The translations under genes were made by a program, and so were the position numbers. A DNA stretch of 64,000 nt from positions 46,907,218-46,971,217 of the forward strand of contig OY987263.1 of assembly GCA_963920665.1 (NCBI GenBank), read 5' to 3'. The notes below the pieces were generated by a model. That model was not told where the DNA came from, searched no databases, and saw nothing but the letters and a program-made list of their open reading frames with translations. Each line of letters starts with the position of its first letter. Position 1 is the first letter of the stretch. The stretch comes from Straminergon stramineum. Taxonomy: Eukaryota; Streptophyta; Bryopsida; Hypnales; Calliergonaceae. Below, piece by piece: positions 1-13,422 of this stretch.

Positions 1-370
1 GGTACAAAGGTCATATTTATATCCATTGTTCATCCATGATGAGAAAAAGATATGGGATAACTAGAATATGGGAACTTGACCATTGTACATCTCGACGTTG
101 TGTCACATATCTAGATGTTGCTTTAGACATTTTACAATGAACACAATTCTTGTTTTACATATACCATATTAATTGTTTCACTTCCTACTACCCCACTTGT
201 TCAAAGTTCATCTCTTTCCATCCATTGTGCACATCCATCCATTTCCCTTTTTTGGCAAAGCATGCGTTATAGTTGTCCTTCCTCTAAATTTTTTTCCACA
301 TATGGTCAACATTTTACCATAAACCATAGTAATTTTTACTAGCTTAACCGTAGTCAAAATGGGTTTATTT
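1..370. repeat. Fragment of a dispersed repeat, no gene
   Basis: No gene is visible. Bases about 20-95 resemble 7225-7300 (shared words include GATATGGGATAA and CTTGACCA). Bases about 160-215 resemble 9785-9845 (shared ACCCCACTTGT). The two matching segments lie 2.5 kb apart inside the element at 6847-10255 but are close together here, so this looks like an internally deleted relative. The window edge cuts it. Confidence 0.4.
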
Positions 371-1533
371 GTTGACGTGGAAATCTAAGTTTTTTTGGTG
401 TTCCAAAAAACATCAATATGTCTTTAGTCATGGGTCATTGCAAGAAACACTTGCCTGTTTTCTTGTCACAATTAGAGTGATTCTCTTGTCATCCACTATA
501 ACTTATGAATTTAAAACCCAATGCCAAAAATGAAAAATCCAAATCTAATTAACTTGATTGTCATCATATTTCATATTTTTTAGAAATTTTTAGAAATTAT
601 TTTATATTTAAATGTCAATTTCATTAATAAGTCACACTTCAAGTTTAGGGGTTTTTTATACTAATTACCGGTTCAAATTAATGATTTTTGTTTGAAATTT
701 TTGTGGTATATTTCTATAGTAGGAAGACATGTGCCTACCAAAGGGCATCTAAAAAAACATTATTTTATGTCCTTCACATTTGTGCAAAGAGGCCTCTCTT
801 GCATGTGCATTTGTAAACATTAGAAATAGTTTTGACCTTAGTTTTAAAATCCAATCTCATCACTATGAAGTCTTTTCCAATGACCAAATTTTAGTTTTTT
901 TGGAAATTTATTTTCCTATTTTCTACAAATTAAAATGTCCCAATTGTATTTATTGGGACAACTATTTGGACATAGAGTTTTGGTGAAGCAAATTCAATTG
1001 GGACATTTTAATTTGTAGAAAATAGGAAAATAAATTTTCAAAAAAACTAAAAATTTGACATTGGAAAAGACTTCATGGTGATGAGATTTGGTTAAAAAAA
1101 TGAGGTAAAAAAGATTTCTAATGTTTATAAGTGCACTCATAAGGGAGGCTTCTTCGCGCAAATGTGGAGGACATAAAATAATGGGGTTTATTTATGCCCT
1201 TTAGCAAGGACATGTCTACCTACTGTAGAAATATACCACAAAAATTTCAGCAAAAAATCATTAATTTGAACCAGTATTTAGTATAAAAAACCCCTAAACC
1301 TAAAAGTGTGACATATTAATGAAATTGATTTTTAAATATAAAAAAAAATTTAAAAAATTTTGAATAATAAGGGGTACAATTGAAATCAAGAATTCTATGA
1401 CAAGAAATTTTGTTTTGGGCATTGGGCTTATAAATCAAAAGTTATAGTGTTGAATACAAACCAGTTTTTCAAAACACTACGGAAAATGGCAAGTGTTTCT
1501 TGCAATGACCTTGATGTCAAATAAAACGTCAAC
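371..1533. repeat. Long fold-back (inverted repeat) element, about 1.16 kb
   Basis: The left arm 371-946 is repeated in reverse complement as 995-1533, with a spacer of about 48 bases around 947-994. Matching can be followed along the whole arm: GTTGAC at 371 with GTCAAC ending at 1533, the GCAAGAAACACTTGCC block near 440 with its complement near 1490, and CAATTG at 941 with CAATTG at 995. Small indels and substitutions are scattered through the arms, so it is not a recent assembly duplication. No coding capacity. A transcript would form a hairpin with an arm of more than 500 bp. Superfamily not determined. Confidence 0.85.
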
Positions 1534-4500
1534 ATCAATGATGACATTAACTTAATTTACAATAACATGCCAATGTTCTCCGCAACATCCCCCAAAATTT
1601 ACCTTGTCAGGCTAGTTGTTCTTTGATATCTTCATGTTTTTTTGGACATTGTACATTAGTGGTCAAATATAGCCCTAAACATGGATATCTTATAGTGGGA
1701 GATACCAAGTCAAAAATGCATGACATCTCTCATATATGTCACACATATTCCATTAGCACTACTTTGAACCCCGTCCCTTTGTTGTAGATCTATTTTCTAC
1801 CATAGGCTACTTTCCACAAGACCATCTTGAATACACCGGTTTGTTTTGATTGGTTTTCTACAATTTCCAAATTGCCCACTAATTAATCAAATTATTGCAC
1901 ATACTCCATCTGTATGACACCATAAAAAAATTTATGTAAATTACCATGATAATGGAAAGTTTACAACCAAAGGTTAAAAGAAGACAAGTGATCCAAAATC
2001 CTAGAAACTAATCAAATAGTCATTGACAATTGAGAGTACTGCACATATCTTCTAGTAAAACCAATTTTGAAAGTCACATAAATGAATATAGAATTAATTT
2101 GAACATCCACTTTAATCCCACTATCCTTGCTCTTTGTGACATCCACAATATACTAGAAATAAGCATAAGTGAAAAGAATGATTCAAGTGAGCCATCTATG
2201 AATAACAATTCATAGAAGAGGCAACCAAAGGTATCATCTTGGTTGTTGTTCTCTAGGATCAATGTAGTTTTATGAGTCATCTAAGCCAAATTCCTCCCAA
2301 ATATAAATTACACTTAGAATCCATCATGATGTTTGGTGTTGTTACAATCACATTTAGATGGTACACTCTTCATAGTTCTACACACCATGTATAGAATTGT
2401 AGATACATCAACTCTCTAGCTACATTTACAATCACTTGAACATGGATATAAATGTCAAATTTTAAATCTAACTAAAAAATGGAAAACAACAAGTGAACAA
2501 CATGAATAAGCTTTGGGGGTGTAAACATATGCTTATCAAAGCTCATTTTGATTCACTATGGTTGAAACAATGGTGTCCATAATCTATTGCTTGAGTATGT
2601 CTTTTGCTCTAGCAAAAAAATCTTGGTACAACAAGGTAGAAATCAATGCCAATAACTTAAGAGTTTCCCTTAAACCCCCCAATTTCTAACATTAAATCAT
2701 ATTGACCATTCACATATGAAAAGATGGACCAGTCCAAAATTCTAGATTCTAAATTTCAACTTCTTTTCTTCTAATTATCACTATTGCCTAACATACACAA
2801 AAAAAATTTGAGAAATGATATCCACCATTTTCAAAAAATAACTTTGTTAGCCAATAAAGGTCTACAATCAAGTTGTATTAAACAATGTAACAAACTTGCA
2901 TGGCAGGTAAGAGTAGTTGCTTAACATTTGGATGGAATTAAAGAGACAATCATTGAGATTAGAGGGAATGTTGTAGGATGAACGACTTTGCTATAGCTCT
3001 GTTCGGCTCTTTAGGGTAAACCTCTTTTGATGTTAACCTTGTAGTCCCTAAGGCACCACTGTCTTATCACTAGATTTTTAGAAATTGCATTAGTAACATA
3101 TCAATTTGGGAATGAGAAGTGAAGTATGAAGTTTAGATGTAGGGTAAGATTTGTACATACACTATTTGGATTTATAGATCTTTCTAAATACATGATTGTA
3201 CCTAGATGCTATCATATTTTTTTTTATCATGCCCCTTGGAAGTATAGGAAGAATCCATGCCCTCCTTCTTGTATATATCTTTTCCCTCAATTCATCCAAC
3301 AAGAGAAGATGTTACATAAGAAAGTGGTTAAATAAGAGGAGTTCACTATGTCCATTCATGTACACTCATGGGCATAATATTTAAGTTAAGATAAAACAAC
3401 CCATTTTTGTTCACTGCTTTATTTGGTCATCCTACTTTTGGCCCCAATCTCGTGTAGTCCATCATCCAAATCCATTCATTTTCTGAAAAAATTATCATAT
3501 GAATGCCAATAAGGGGTATTTTGTCAATCCTTTAATGGTGAACACTTAAATACCATTGCATACATGGAGAGGTAGTTATGGGTTGTTTATAGGATGTTCA
3601 TGACTGCACTCTATGAATAATTTTGTAATTTCTAGGCAAACTACTTTATAAATTTATAGAAATTACAATTTCAATTGAAAAATTATAATTTCACTTGGAT
3701 TTGATCTGTGGAACAAGCGCAATAGCACAAACACCATTGAAAAATGTTTGCCCCTCTTAGAGTTGATCCCAAGATATTCAAATTGCTAGTTTGCATGGTA
3801 ATAGGCTAGTCTACCTTATAGGAAAGTGACCTTGTAGAGTGCCACTCATTCCATTATATATATCGAAGTTAACCCTTTTAAAGCTGAGAAGAGCCAACTG
3901 GCCCATGGTTCTCTATCTTCTAGGGTTTTGACAAGAATGAATTAGTTCGGCACTCCTATGATCAAAATTTTACAATTTTTCTATTTTTTTTTTGACTTAG
4001 CCTTTGAATTCTGATGCTACAACAATGTCATATTCTGTGTATTTAAGCTAGTTACAGGGATTTTTACACAAAATGAAGCGTAGGGTTGTATGTCCTGTGA
4101 TGCAAACAAGGACATGTATTGCAACTGGCTACAAAGTTGGTGATGGCAGTTACACTATGCCAAGGGTTTAGTGTAGCTGCACCAACTGCCTGAAGGAAGG
4201 AGAGATAGAGCACATTGGCGTTGGAAATTTGCATTGGATGCTGCATCCTTCACGTTTTAGGTAAGTGGACTTGCAAGAATTGTTGTGAATGCATTTTGAA
4301 TAAGGAGATGCAAAATTTTGGAGGGAAGGCCAACATGCTGGTGACTTGCAGAGATCAACGTCTGCCAGGATATGGAGGAATGCTTGCCTAAGAATTTCCT
4401 TCTTACTACACCGTTACTACAATGTTGTTACCGAAAGTGAGGGAACAACTTGGTTAAGTGTTTAGACGAAGCAATTTTGCTAACTCCGAATTTGGGCACA

Positions 4501-6846
4501 GGGTGAAGGTTTGTCTGCTCCGAGTTGTGGACCTGACCCAAGTGGAGTTTTTTTTTGGACCTGACTAACAGGAATCCCTTTTGCTGCGACCTTGACATCT
4601 AAACCCTGAACCAAGCCATATTATCTCGTACACCTGCTTCAGGCATGATAATGAAACAACACCATCTTATTTTCCACATGTTTGAGTTGAATGTTTTGAA
4701 CACGGACATTATTTTCATGTTGAAGCTATGTGTGTTTGCTTGGTGACTTCTGTGAGCGAACAATTAATTGTTGCAAGGGTAATGGAAAACAGAGTGTTCT
4801 AATGCAGTCTCTCCCATGCACATTTCTATATATTTTCCAAAGCTTAAATGACTAGTGAAAATTTGAACTGAGCTAATCCAAGATAAGCAAATTCATGTCA
4901 AAGAGTGATTCATGGTCCTGACGAAATGGTTTAGTGTGGATTGCTTATGACTGTCCAAATAACATAAAAGTGAGCTGAACTCCCATGAATCTCATGGCAA
5001 TCTCTCCTAACTTAGTGTCATGGCAATTGGGAACTGCAATGAACAGTTTTAATGGGAAGTGGACTTCAGCTAGCTGAAGCCTAAGGGTGCTTGAGAAAGC
5101 CTTTTTTAGTTGGCCCTGCAGTCCTGAAATTTAGCACAGGGCATCCTCATGTACATGAATTCACAGACGGGCTGAAATTGGCAGACATAAGACCTGCCCA
5201 CCGGATGATCATTGCACTTGCAGCACAACATAACTGGCCTTGCAAGCAAGGCAGTAATACGGGAATGTAGGCAAAGCGACCTTTCCCAGTACATTAGACC
5301 TGACATTTGATCAAATGGTCGATACTTCTACTGTTTCGAGATTTTCACTTGAGAATTATACCTGGAAATGTTTGAACTCAAGTAGTAAGGCAACTTCAAA
5401 GACAGTGAAAATTTCAGAGCTTGATCTCTCTCCAAATTGTATGTCACCGAAAAAATTGGCCTTGTATTGCACACTGGCCGGAAGTTGCCCTGCATATATT
5501 GTATTCATTTCCTACTTTTGTACAGTGGCCGTATCCTCCAAGCAAACCTGCATAAAGGGTTAAGCTTCGGGGTCAACTTAGCCTATGTGCAGCCAGTATG
5601 CCTTAATTGTTCCTGCATGCAGCTTGACCCAGCACTCCATGTCAGTCTTTCAGTCTGTCTGGACCAAAAGATTGCCATTAATTGTCATGCCCTGATTTTT
5701 AAGAACTTAAATAACTGTTTGTAAGGTAAGGTAAGGTACAACCCTAACTAAAGTCTACTGGACTCCTTCATTCATTCAGGTTCCAGCTCAGGTGTCTTGA
5801 CTCTTGAGAGGAAGGAAAGTTGTCATCTCCCAAGCTAAGCCCACCCATGGGATATTGGGATCACCTAAGCTTACCCCAAGGAAGGCTGCACACTGTGCGC
5901 AGGAAGCATATGCAAATGTATATGTCACATACTGGCTGTAGTTAACTAACGAGGCCATAGGCAATGTTTGGGGAGAACCACCGGGTAGTTCATTGTTAGC
6001 TCATGGAATTGGGAAAAAAACTTGTTTGCAATTTGAAAACTATGAGAAAAAAACTGTTCCAAAATATCTATAAAATTTCTATTTAGAGTACAAAATAGAG
6101 AAAAAGAAACTGGACTTGGTACTTGAGAAAACAGTTCAATATGGTGGGAATTGGAGGCAAATAGCTGGTAAATCTCAAAAAAATATCTGGAGGGCTGATC
6201 CTTGCTTAAAGCTGAAATCTTGGGGGGATGTAAAATTAAGCAGAGTAATAAAAATAATTTCGAAAGCAAATCTGTGAACTCAACTATCTTAGACTATGAT
6301 AGTCCCCCTGAAAGCAAAGATAAGTTAATCAAATCATATTGCTTTCATGGCCTTCAGCAAGCATTCAGGTAGGCAACCACAGTCAGGCACCTCAATAACT
6401 TAAGTAACTTAACTTGAGTTATTCAGTCCCAATGAAAGTTGCTCCCCAGGGTACAAAAAGTCACAAGATCCTTGACTCAAACAAATTCAGTGGATGTAGG
6501 TTAGTATAACTATCCTTCAGATCTACGTAAGATCTCTTCAATGTGCTGCACACAAATCTGATTGAATGAACGATTTTCAGGTGTTCAGTTGTGCCAAATA
6601 CATTTAAGGTAAAACAGCCCATTGCGGTCAGAATTAGGAGTTCAAACTCATGCCATGGCTGAAATTTTTTCATTTTTTTCCCACATAAACACAAGCTTGA
6701 GAAACAGTGAGAGCATTTAAAATTATATTTTTTTGACAAAGTATGAATTTGCTATGAATTTTTGAAGTGTTCAGCCCATCATGGCCCATAAGAGTCTGTA
6801 GACTACCCCAGAACCAACAAAATTTGTATTCATCATGCTCATCTTA
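1534..6846. other. Repeat-rich spacer without a recognised gene
   Basis: The stretch 1534-4050 is AT-rich with only short chance ORFs. From about 4060 to 5760 the base composition is more balanced, but no ORF exceeds about 107 codons and no protein family was recognised on either strand. A short GTAAG repeat lies at about 5722-5738. It could hold a decayed gene or non-coding transcript, but nothing in the sequence supports either. Confidence 0.4.
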
Positions 6847-9800
6847 AGGGCCGTTCCCACCTGGCGTTTGCAAACACCGTGAGCTTAAAGATAAAACTTC
6901 GTAATTAAAAAAAAACAATTTTTTTTCTGGCAGTTCAGGTTTGGTATCCTAGTGATAGTTTCTTACTAAGGCGCTGTTCCCACATGCTTGGTACTTGTCG
7001 TGAAGGACCTCACGTACCACCACACAGCCAATCACCGATTTTGATGCAATGGCCAAAAATAGTCTAAATCTCCAAATTTCAATGATTTTAAAAATAAACA
7101 TATCACCATCTCAATTCTATGGACAAGGTATTGTAGTGGGCATCCAAATATTGAAAAAGATTTCACTGTAATTCAATGTCAAAACATGTGTTCGACAGCA
7201 GGGGTGGAGAGATTGTTTTTATAATGAAATTCATTGTCCATCATGAATCTTCAAAGGATATGGGATAATTTGAAGATGGGAGCTTGACCACTCATTGTCA
7301 AAATGCAGGAATTGTATGCAATGTAGAACTTCAAACCTCATGTAGGTATAGTAGAATAATTTTTTTCAAGAAACTTTGAACTAATAAAAGTTTGTAAATC
7401 AAAGTAACTTTCATCTCCAAAAATCCGTTTGAGATTCCGAGCTTCCAATCAAAATTTTGGGACAAAATTCAAAGAGGGGTTGGAACAAACCCCTAAAGTT
7501 TCATTGCATATTAACCCCTCAATGCCCAAGGCCTTTTTTGAGCTTCTTGAAACTTGTTCTAAATTGAACTAAAAGCCAACATTTAGATAAGTTCTATCAA
7601 TTTTTTTAATTGTCACCATACAAATTCAAACCTAACATGTTAAGTTTCAAATGGGAAAAGAAAAGTTAACAATATCACTTATGAATTAAAAGATTGGAAT
7701 GTTTGATCATGACGGTATTCAAACTATGAAACCAATTTGAAGTCTTTCAATCCTCTTTTCACATGTCAAATCTAAAAAATTGGTCACTAAAAAAATATGA
7801 GGGTTAAAGGGTAGAACATGCATAACCCCAATGAATTTACAACTTCTCAAAATTCTCTCTTTTATTTTTTCTTAAATGAATTTTTCCTGTGATTTTTTTT
7901 GTAAGATCTAGTGTCTTTGAGAGTCTTTGATTCTAGAAAATCAAGAATTGCAATGGATCCCTTTGCACAAAATCTTGAATAGAAAATTCATAATGTCTCA
8001 TTTTCATAATTTGATTTTTGATGCTAAAACTAAACTTCCAAAATAATTTCAAAATAAAAAAATACTAAAAATAGGAATTTAGTTAGTTTTTATTTAACTT
8101 CAAAGTTTTGTTGACAAGAGAATTCGGTACCTCAAGCATTTTAAGGATTAAAGTAGGTATCTCCTTGACTGCCACTTCTTGCTACTCTATCTAATTACTA
8201 TTATTACGAGAAGAGTCAAATTTTCGTATTTTCTTCTTGGCAAGTGAAAGGAGCTTCCAACACACCAAAGAATGCAACATTTGAATATTGTATGCCAAAA
8301 TCATGATGGATCAAATCTTTTTTTAATAGAGGTTATAAAATTGTTCTTCCACATAGGTACATATTGATTCTGAAGATGTACACTAATTGATGATGGTCTT
8401 GGGTTAGTGGTGCATATAGGGGATCTAGGTTATAGTTGCATTCTAGGATGAGGACAAACATTGGATGCCATTAATTTACTGTAAGCTTATTGTGAATTGA
8501 TTTTGCAATATATTTGAACCATTTTTTTCATTTTCATATTGGGACCATGCTATACTAAATAAGTATTTAGTGTCATCCATACCTAGCTATTTACTGAAGG
8601 TTGTAATTTTCTACAGAAGATGAATATTTTTACCAAGAATGTAGATATCAATACAATTCAAAGAGAAAAATTCCTATGAACATAATTGGTAGAAGTATTT
8701 GTCAAAAGGAGAAATTTATATAATTTTAAAATCTATTTGTCGTGGTGACAATGAGTACAATTATTAGTGTAGAGAAAGAGAGAACACAATTTTTGAAAAA
8801 AATTATTCAAATTGAAGCAAGAAGCCCATTGTGGATTGTTTGGTCATTGTACATAGATATAGTTATTTGATTCACATTTTTTGTATGCATGAAAACAGAA
8901 AATTAGGATTAATTTCACATGCATTTCAATCAACTCATTTTTTGAAAAAAAATGATACATTATAGGGTGGTCAAAGTAAAAACATACAACTTCCCATTGT
9001 GGGCTGGAGGAAGGGACTATATTCTTGTCTTTGGGGATTCTAATGTGTCTCTTACTTCCTTACATGGTTCCAATGAAAATCCAAAAGTACCCTTGGTAGA
9101 ATGAAACAAAGAATGAGCCTTTAGCCATGTGTAGCGTGTTCATTGAATTCATGAAATGGTGATTATCTAATCCAACTCTAAACTTTGAGTCCCAACTGTA
9201 CACTCAATGCAATAAAAACTACATTAGAATACAAAAAAATTGAATTTGATCTAAACATAGAGCTTTGAATTGAACTCCAATCTCAATAGTGGATCTACTT
9301 ACTTTAGTCAATCTACAAAGCTAGTTCAAGGGGAAGTCAAGCTACACACATGACATGTGTCAATGAGAACTTGTTTATCTTCAATGTTGTTATTCACGCT
9401 ACACTATATTGTAATATTCATTGCATATTAGATAGTTTTTGACAAATTACCTTGTTCATAAGTCTCCTCTTTCTAGAATTAAAGATCTCAAAGAAGTGCA
9501 CTTTGTGGATGAAATAATGAAAAGTATTTCACTTCGTGTTGCACAAAGTCAAAGAAAATGTTTCTTCCAACCCCTCTTTAAATTTTGTCTCTAACTTTTT
9601 ATTAGAAGATTGGAATCTCAAACGGATTTTTGGAGATGAAAGTTAACTTGATTTTCCAACTTTTCTTAGCTCAAAGTTTCTGGGAAAAAGTTATTCTATT
9701 ATGCCTAAACGAGGTCTAAAGTTCTACATTAAATACAATTCCTGCATTTGACTTAATTAGGTATGAACGGTTAAGCATCTATTAATCCTAATTTACATAT

Positions 9801-10255
9801 CCCACATGGATTGTTTTTCTTCCCATCACCCCACTTGTATAAAGAGATTACCTACATAGTGTCCAGCTCTCACATCATTAGAGCCTCGCAAATCTTTCAG
9901 AAGTGAAAAATGGTAAGTAATGGACCTCTTTGATTTTTCCTACTTGGGTCCTGTCTAATTTTGGCTATGGATTGCCAATGTTCTATGTAATGGACCCTTG
10001 ACTTGGCATATAGGTAAGAGCGGCTTTCAGCTGATGGAATCTACATTTTCGGAAGATTCTTAAGTTGTTATTATGAACTACTGCTGTTGTGGTGGGCCAA
10101 CGACAGAGAGGTTTTAAATGGTCGTAGGAGCGCTCTCACGTTGATGCCACCTCAGCTGCCAATTAGGTTCGGGAGATAGTGGAGCAGTCAGGTGGGAACA
10201 CACGATGATTTACAGCTGAGTTAATACCTTCATAAGGCCAAGTGGGAACGTACCT
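6847..10255. mobile_element. PIF/Harbinger-like non-autonomous DNA transposon, 3.4 kb
   Basis: The ends are inverted copies: AGGGCCGTTCCCACCTGG at 6847-6864 and, reverse-complemented, AGGTACGTTCCCACTTGG at 10238-10255 (15 of 18 identical). Both are flanked by the trinucleotide TTA (6844-6846 and 10256-10258), the target length and sequence typical of PIF/Harbinger. The core GTTCCCAC recurs subterminally near 6976 and, inverted, near 10190. A second inverted pair is at about 7370-7480 and 9560-9700. No transposase-like ORF was found, so it is non-autonomous. Bases 8160-8440 resemble 62940-63190. A hAT origin is the main alternative but would need an 8-bp duplication, which is not seen. Confidence 0.6.
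7515..7803. mobile_element. Candidate small TTAA-flanked element nested in the PIF-like element
   Basis: TTAA occurs at 7511-7514 and 7804-7807. The ends inside them are CCCCTCAATGCCC and, inverted, CCCTCATA, giving a short imperfect inverted repeat. Interior words around 7690 (AAGATTGGAATGTTTGA) resemble 59715-59735 in the TTAA element at 59540-60120. It is weaker than the three other copies because the terminal match is only about six bases. Confidence 0.3.
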
Positions 10256-11839
10256 TTACACACCTAAAGCAGTCACAATAATTTCTAATGTGTAAGGCCT
10301 ATAAAGTCACTTCCTACAATGAAATTACATTGAAAAGTTAGAAGTTCCTAATGCAGTCACTAATCACTCCATTACTGTCAGGTAAGACATTGATTGTGGT
10401 CCAAATCTCATTTACTAATAAAACCGATGATGGGGTCTGAAAAAAACCACAATGGGGTGACTTGCTAGGTGACCACTATGGGTCATCTGACCACAATGGG
10501 CTGATTTACCTTAGAACTTTTAGAAACTTAGTTGTCCCTCTCAACAAATTTTTTTTAACCCCCATAGAATTGGTGTGTGTTTCAAGATTAAATTGTCAAA
10601 AATTGCCACTTTCTACTGCATTGGGCAAAAGTAAATTCTTTATTTAGTTGTATTTAAACTACATAAAACTTGCATAAAACTTGACTAGAGCATGGTAGAA
10701 ACACCCATTACCAATAGTGCCCTATAGGTATTGGAAAATTCAATAGAGAAGTAATTGATTTCTAACCATTAGGTCTTGACTTCCAACCATCTTCTAACCA
10801 TCAATGTCATGATACATCAACTTGGTTTTTGAGAGCCTAAGTAATTTTTGAATGAACAATAATGGAAGACTCTATGTGTTGGGGATGGGTCCATATCAAC
10901 TTTGGACTACTAAAATTCATAGTAATTTCTAGTCAAGGCAAAAAATTACCAAAAAATGTGCAATCTTCATGATTTCTATCTTTCTACAAGGTAGAAAATT
11001 TACATTGCCTTTTGATGCTCTAGATCATGCATCTAATGCTTAAGTGGTTGGAGAATACTATGAGAATGTGTGGAAACATTTTTAGAAAGTTGGGCAATAT
11101 AGAATCTTAGATGGCAACATTAAAGCTTTTGAAATAAGAGTAAAATTTTTTCTTTTGGCTTTACTAAACAAGGTCTACAAACTTTGATTCTTGTTGTAGT
11201 AAGATTATTGCATCAAATACGATTTTGTATTTGTGCAATTGCATACTGTAGCTTGTTTATTTCATAATTGCCAAATTTGAGAAGTAAAACCTAAAGGATT
11301 TTGCATGATTGAAGCGACTGAAATTGCTAGCCTTTGTTGGAATTTTTTGGGTAACATAATTTTTTATTCTAGTAGGCGATCTTCTTCAACTCTTTGAAAT
11401 TCCCACATTCAAGATTGATTGTATGTGTCTACACCTTGCGTCAAAAGTACTATTGTTGAAAAACATTATCCAAAATCTACTTCTTAGAAACTTGACCAAA
11501 TTTCCAATTGTTTGTTTTATGGACAATTGCCTTATAAGAGTAAAAATAAAATCTTATTTCTTGTTTAACCCCGAAACGTCTAGATTCATCTCTAGAAATG
11601 ACAATTTGAGAAAAATTATTGTAAAGTGCTATTTGGAAGCATATTTTGGAATTGAAATGGAAACAAAAGTTGTAGAATTTGATTTTTAGATTCCATCTGT
11701 ATGGTTAGATTCACCAATGCTATCACCAATCGTTTTTTTATAAATTTTGAAAGAAAAGTTCCCAAATTCCTTCAAAATTCAATTGCAAGTAAAATATTAT
11801 CATTTTTTGAGTAAAATTTGTTGGAATGGATTTGAAATG

Positions 11840-12125
11840 AGGTTCTCTTCAAATGGTGATTTCTTGAAATTTTTGTGTTCTTCCTATCTATGACCTCATT
11901 TTGGCTAATCCAGTTTTGAACTAAAGTCAATGCAATTTGACCACTTGACATACTTGAACATTTGTAATTTTAGAAAAATATGAACTCTTGTAACACCAAA
12001 TCCAACCCTTAGATAGGACAACAACTTGATAATGTATGTTCACAAATTAAAATAACTTTCATCCAAGTAATTAGGAGGATGAAACTCCTGTTGCAATTTG
12101 TTCATCGTTTAGAAAATGGATGTCA
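11840..12125 (-). repeat. Dispersed repeat, inverted copy of 26060-26360
   Basis: Read on the - strand this stretch follows 26060-26360. Shared landmarks include the segments complementary to TGAGGTCATAGAT, TTACAAATGCACAAG-like and GGTTGGATTTGGTGTTAC. Divergence is moderate, with small indels. No coding signal is kept in common between the copies. Confidence 0.6.
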
Positions 12126-12838
12126 ACGCATTTAGGGATTAATCAGTATAAATTGAAAATTAAAGAATAGCAACATTCTTCTTATTGAATAGCTACACTA
12201 ATTCATTTGTTCCATGCATGTGACATTCATTTATCAAAGGTAAACTATTATAAATCAATGATAGTGTAAATATTATTGTATTTTATTAATTTCTAAAAAA
12301 GGTTAGTTTATTTTGGGGGACTCTTATTTTGTAGGTGACACTAATTTTGAACCCCCATTGATAGGATAAATCAATGTCGCTCTAGTTGAACTTGTTAGAA
12401 TTGCCACTTCATAATCCATTCCAAACAGCATCCATAATCCAAAGTCAATTGCTTAGCTTGATCAGAGAAAAAAAAACCTCCCAATAGAGAGGGGATCTCA
12501 CGAATGTTTAGGATCGGCCTCAGATCAGCCTAGAGATTTTAGTGTAGGTCGAGTCCAATTAATATTTCTTGTACCTGGATGGTGTCAGTTAATAATTGTC
12601 CTAGCTTGCCAATTTTAAAAAATAAAGTGAAAAAAAATGGAATGTTAACTGAAACATCTCTATTTTTTGTCTTTGTTTTTTTTTCCCAACATGATCGTGT
12701 TAGTCCCGGGGGGGCAGATTCGAGAAAGTTTCTTGGAATCACTCAACACTGAGATGGCGATGTGAGTGTTACTGCGACACGAGCCCATTTGCAGTTCCAG
12801 CGTGTTGCCCAACAGTGGCCTCTAGTTCGTCTTCGCAG

Positions 12839-12862
12839 CGATGGCGATGGCGATGGCGATGG
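12839..12862. repeat. GATGGC hexanucleotide microsatellite
   Basis: Four consecutive units of GATGGC (phase GCGATG) are seen about 560 bases upstream of the peroxidase start codon. Confidence 0.9.
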
Positions 12863-13422
12863 TACAGCTAACTGCATCCAGCTGTGTCCAGCTGATCTGG
12901 ACGGCATGCACCCCCTGCTGCACTGCATGCCGAGGGGCTTCTTCAATTCTACTTCTTGCTCTGCATCTACACTCTGCTGCATTCTATCTTGTAGTAGATC
13001 TCCCATGCAGCAACGATATTCATAAACATTAATCAGCAGGGGAGCAGCTACAAGACAGGACGACCGAGTAATAAATGCCCGTGATTCTCTTGCAAGCTTC
13101 AATCGGTAGTAGATCCTTTCCTCGTTGAGAAGTGTCAGGAGTAGAAGGACTTCGGACGTGTATGTACCTTCCAAGTGATTTGAGTCGTATGGCGTAAGCT
13201 CGACTCGTGATTGTAGCAATCATGAGGTACTGCAGCATTGGTAGTTGAACTCGGGGAATATCGAGCAGATGCGGCAATTGAAAATGTGGGTGGCGAGCAG
13301 GTCCATCGAGGAATTGATGGTTTGCACGAGAATCAGAAGCAAGTGCATGCGAGGATACTGATGATGGGTTTCCTGCGACGATAGCTTGCAGATAGAAATT
13401 GTGGCGAGCTTGGAGCCGAGAG

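Larger units (their letters stand above)
10256..13422. other. Spacer and peroxidase 5' flank
   Basis: No gene is recognised. Bases 11840-12125 are an inverted copy of 26060-26360, so this is dispersed-repeat DNA. Around 12740 the composition becomes richer in G+C on approaching the peroxidase gene. The 158- and 166-codon ORFs on the - strand here overlap each other in different frames and resemble no family, so they were not called. A GATGGC microsatellite is at 12839-12862. Confidence 0.4.
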
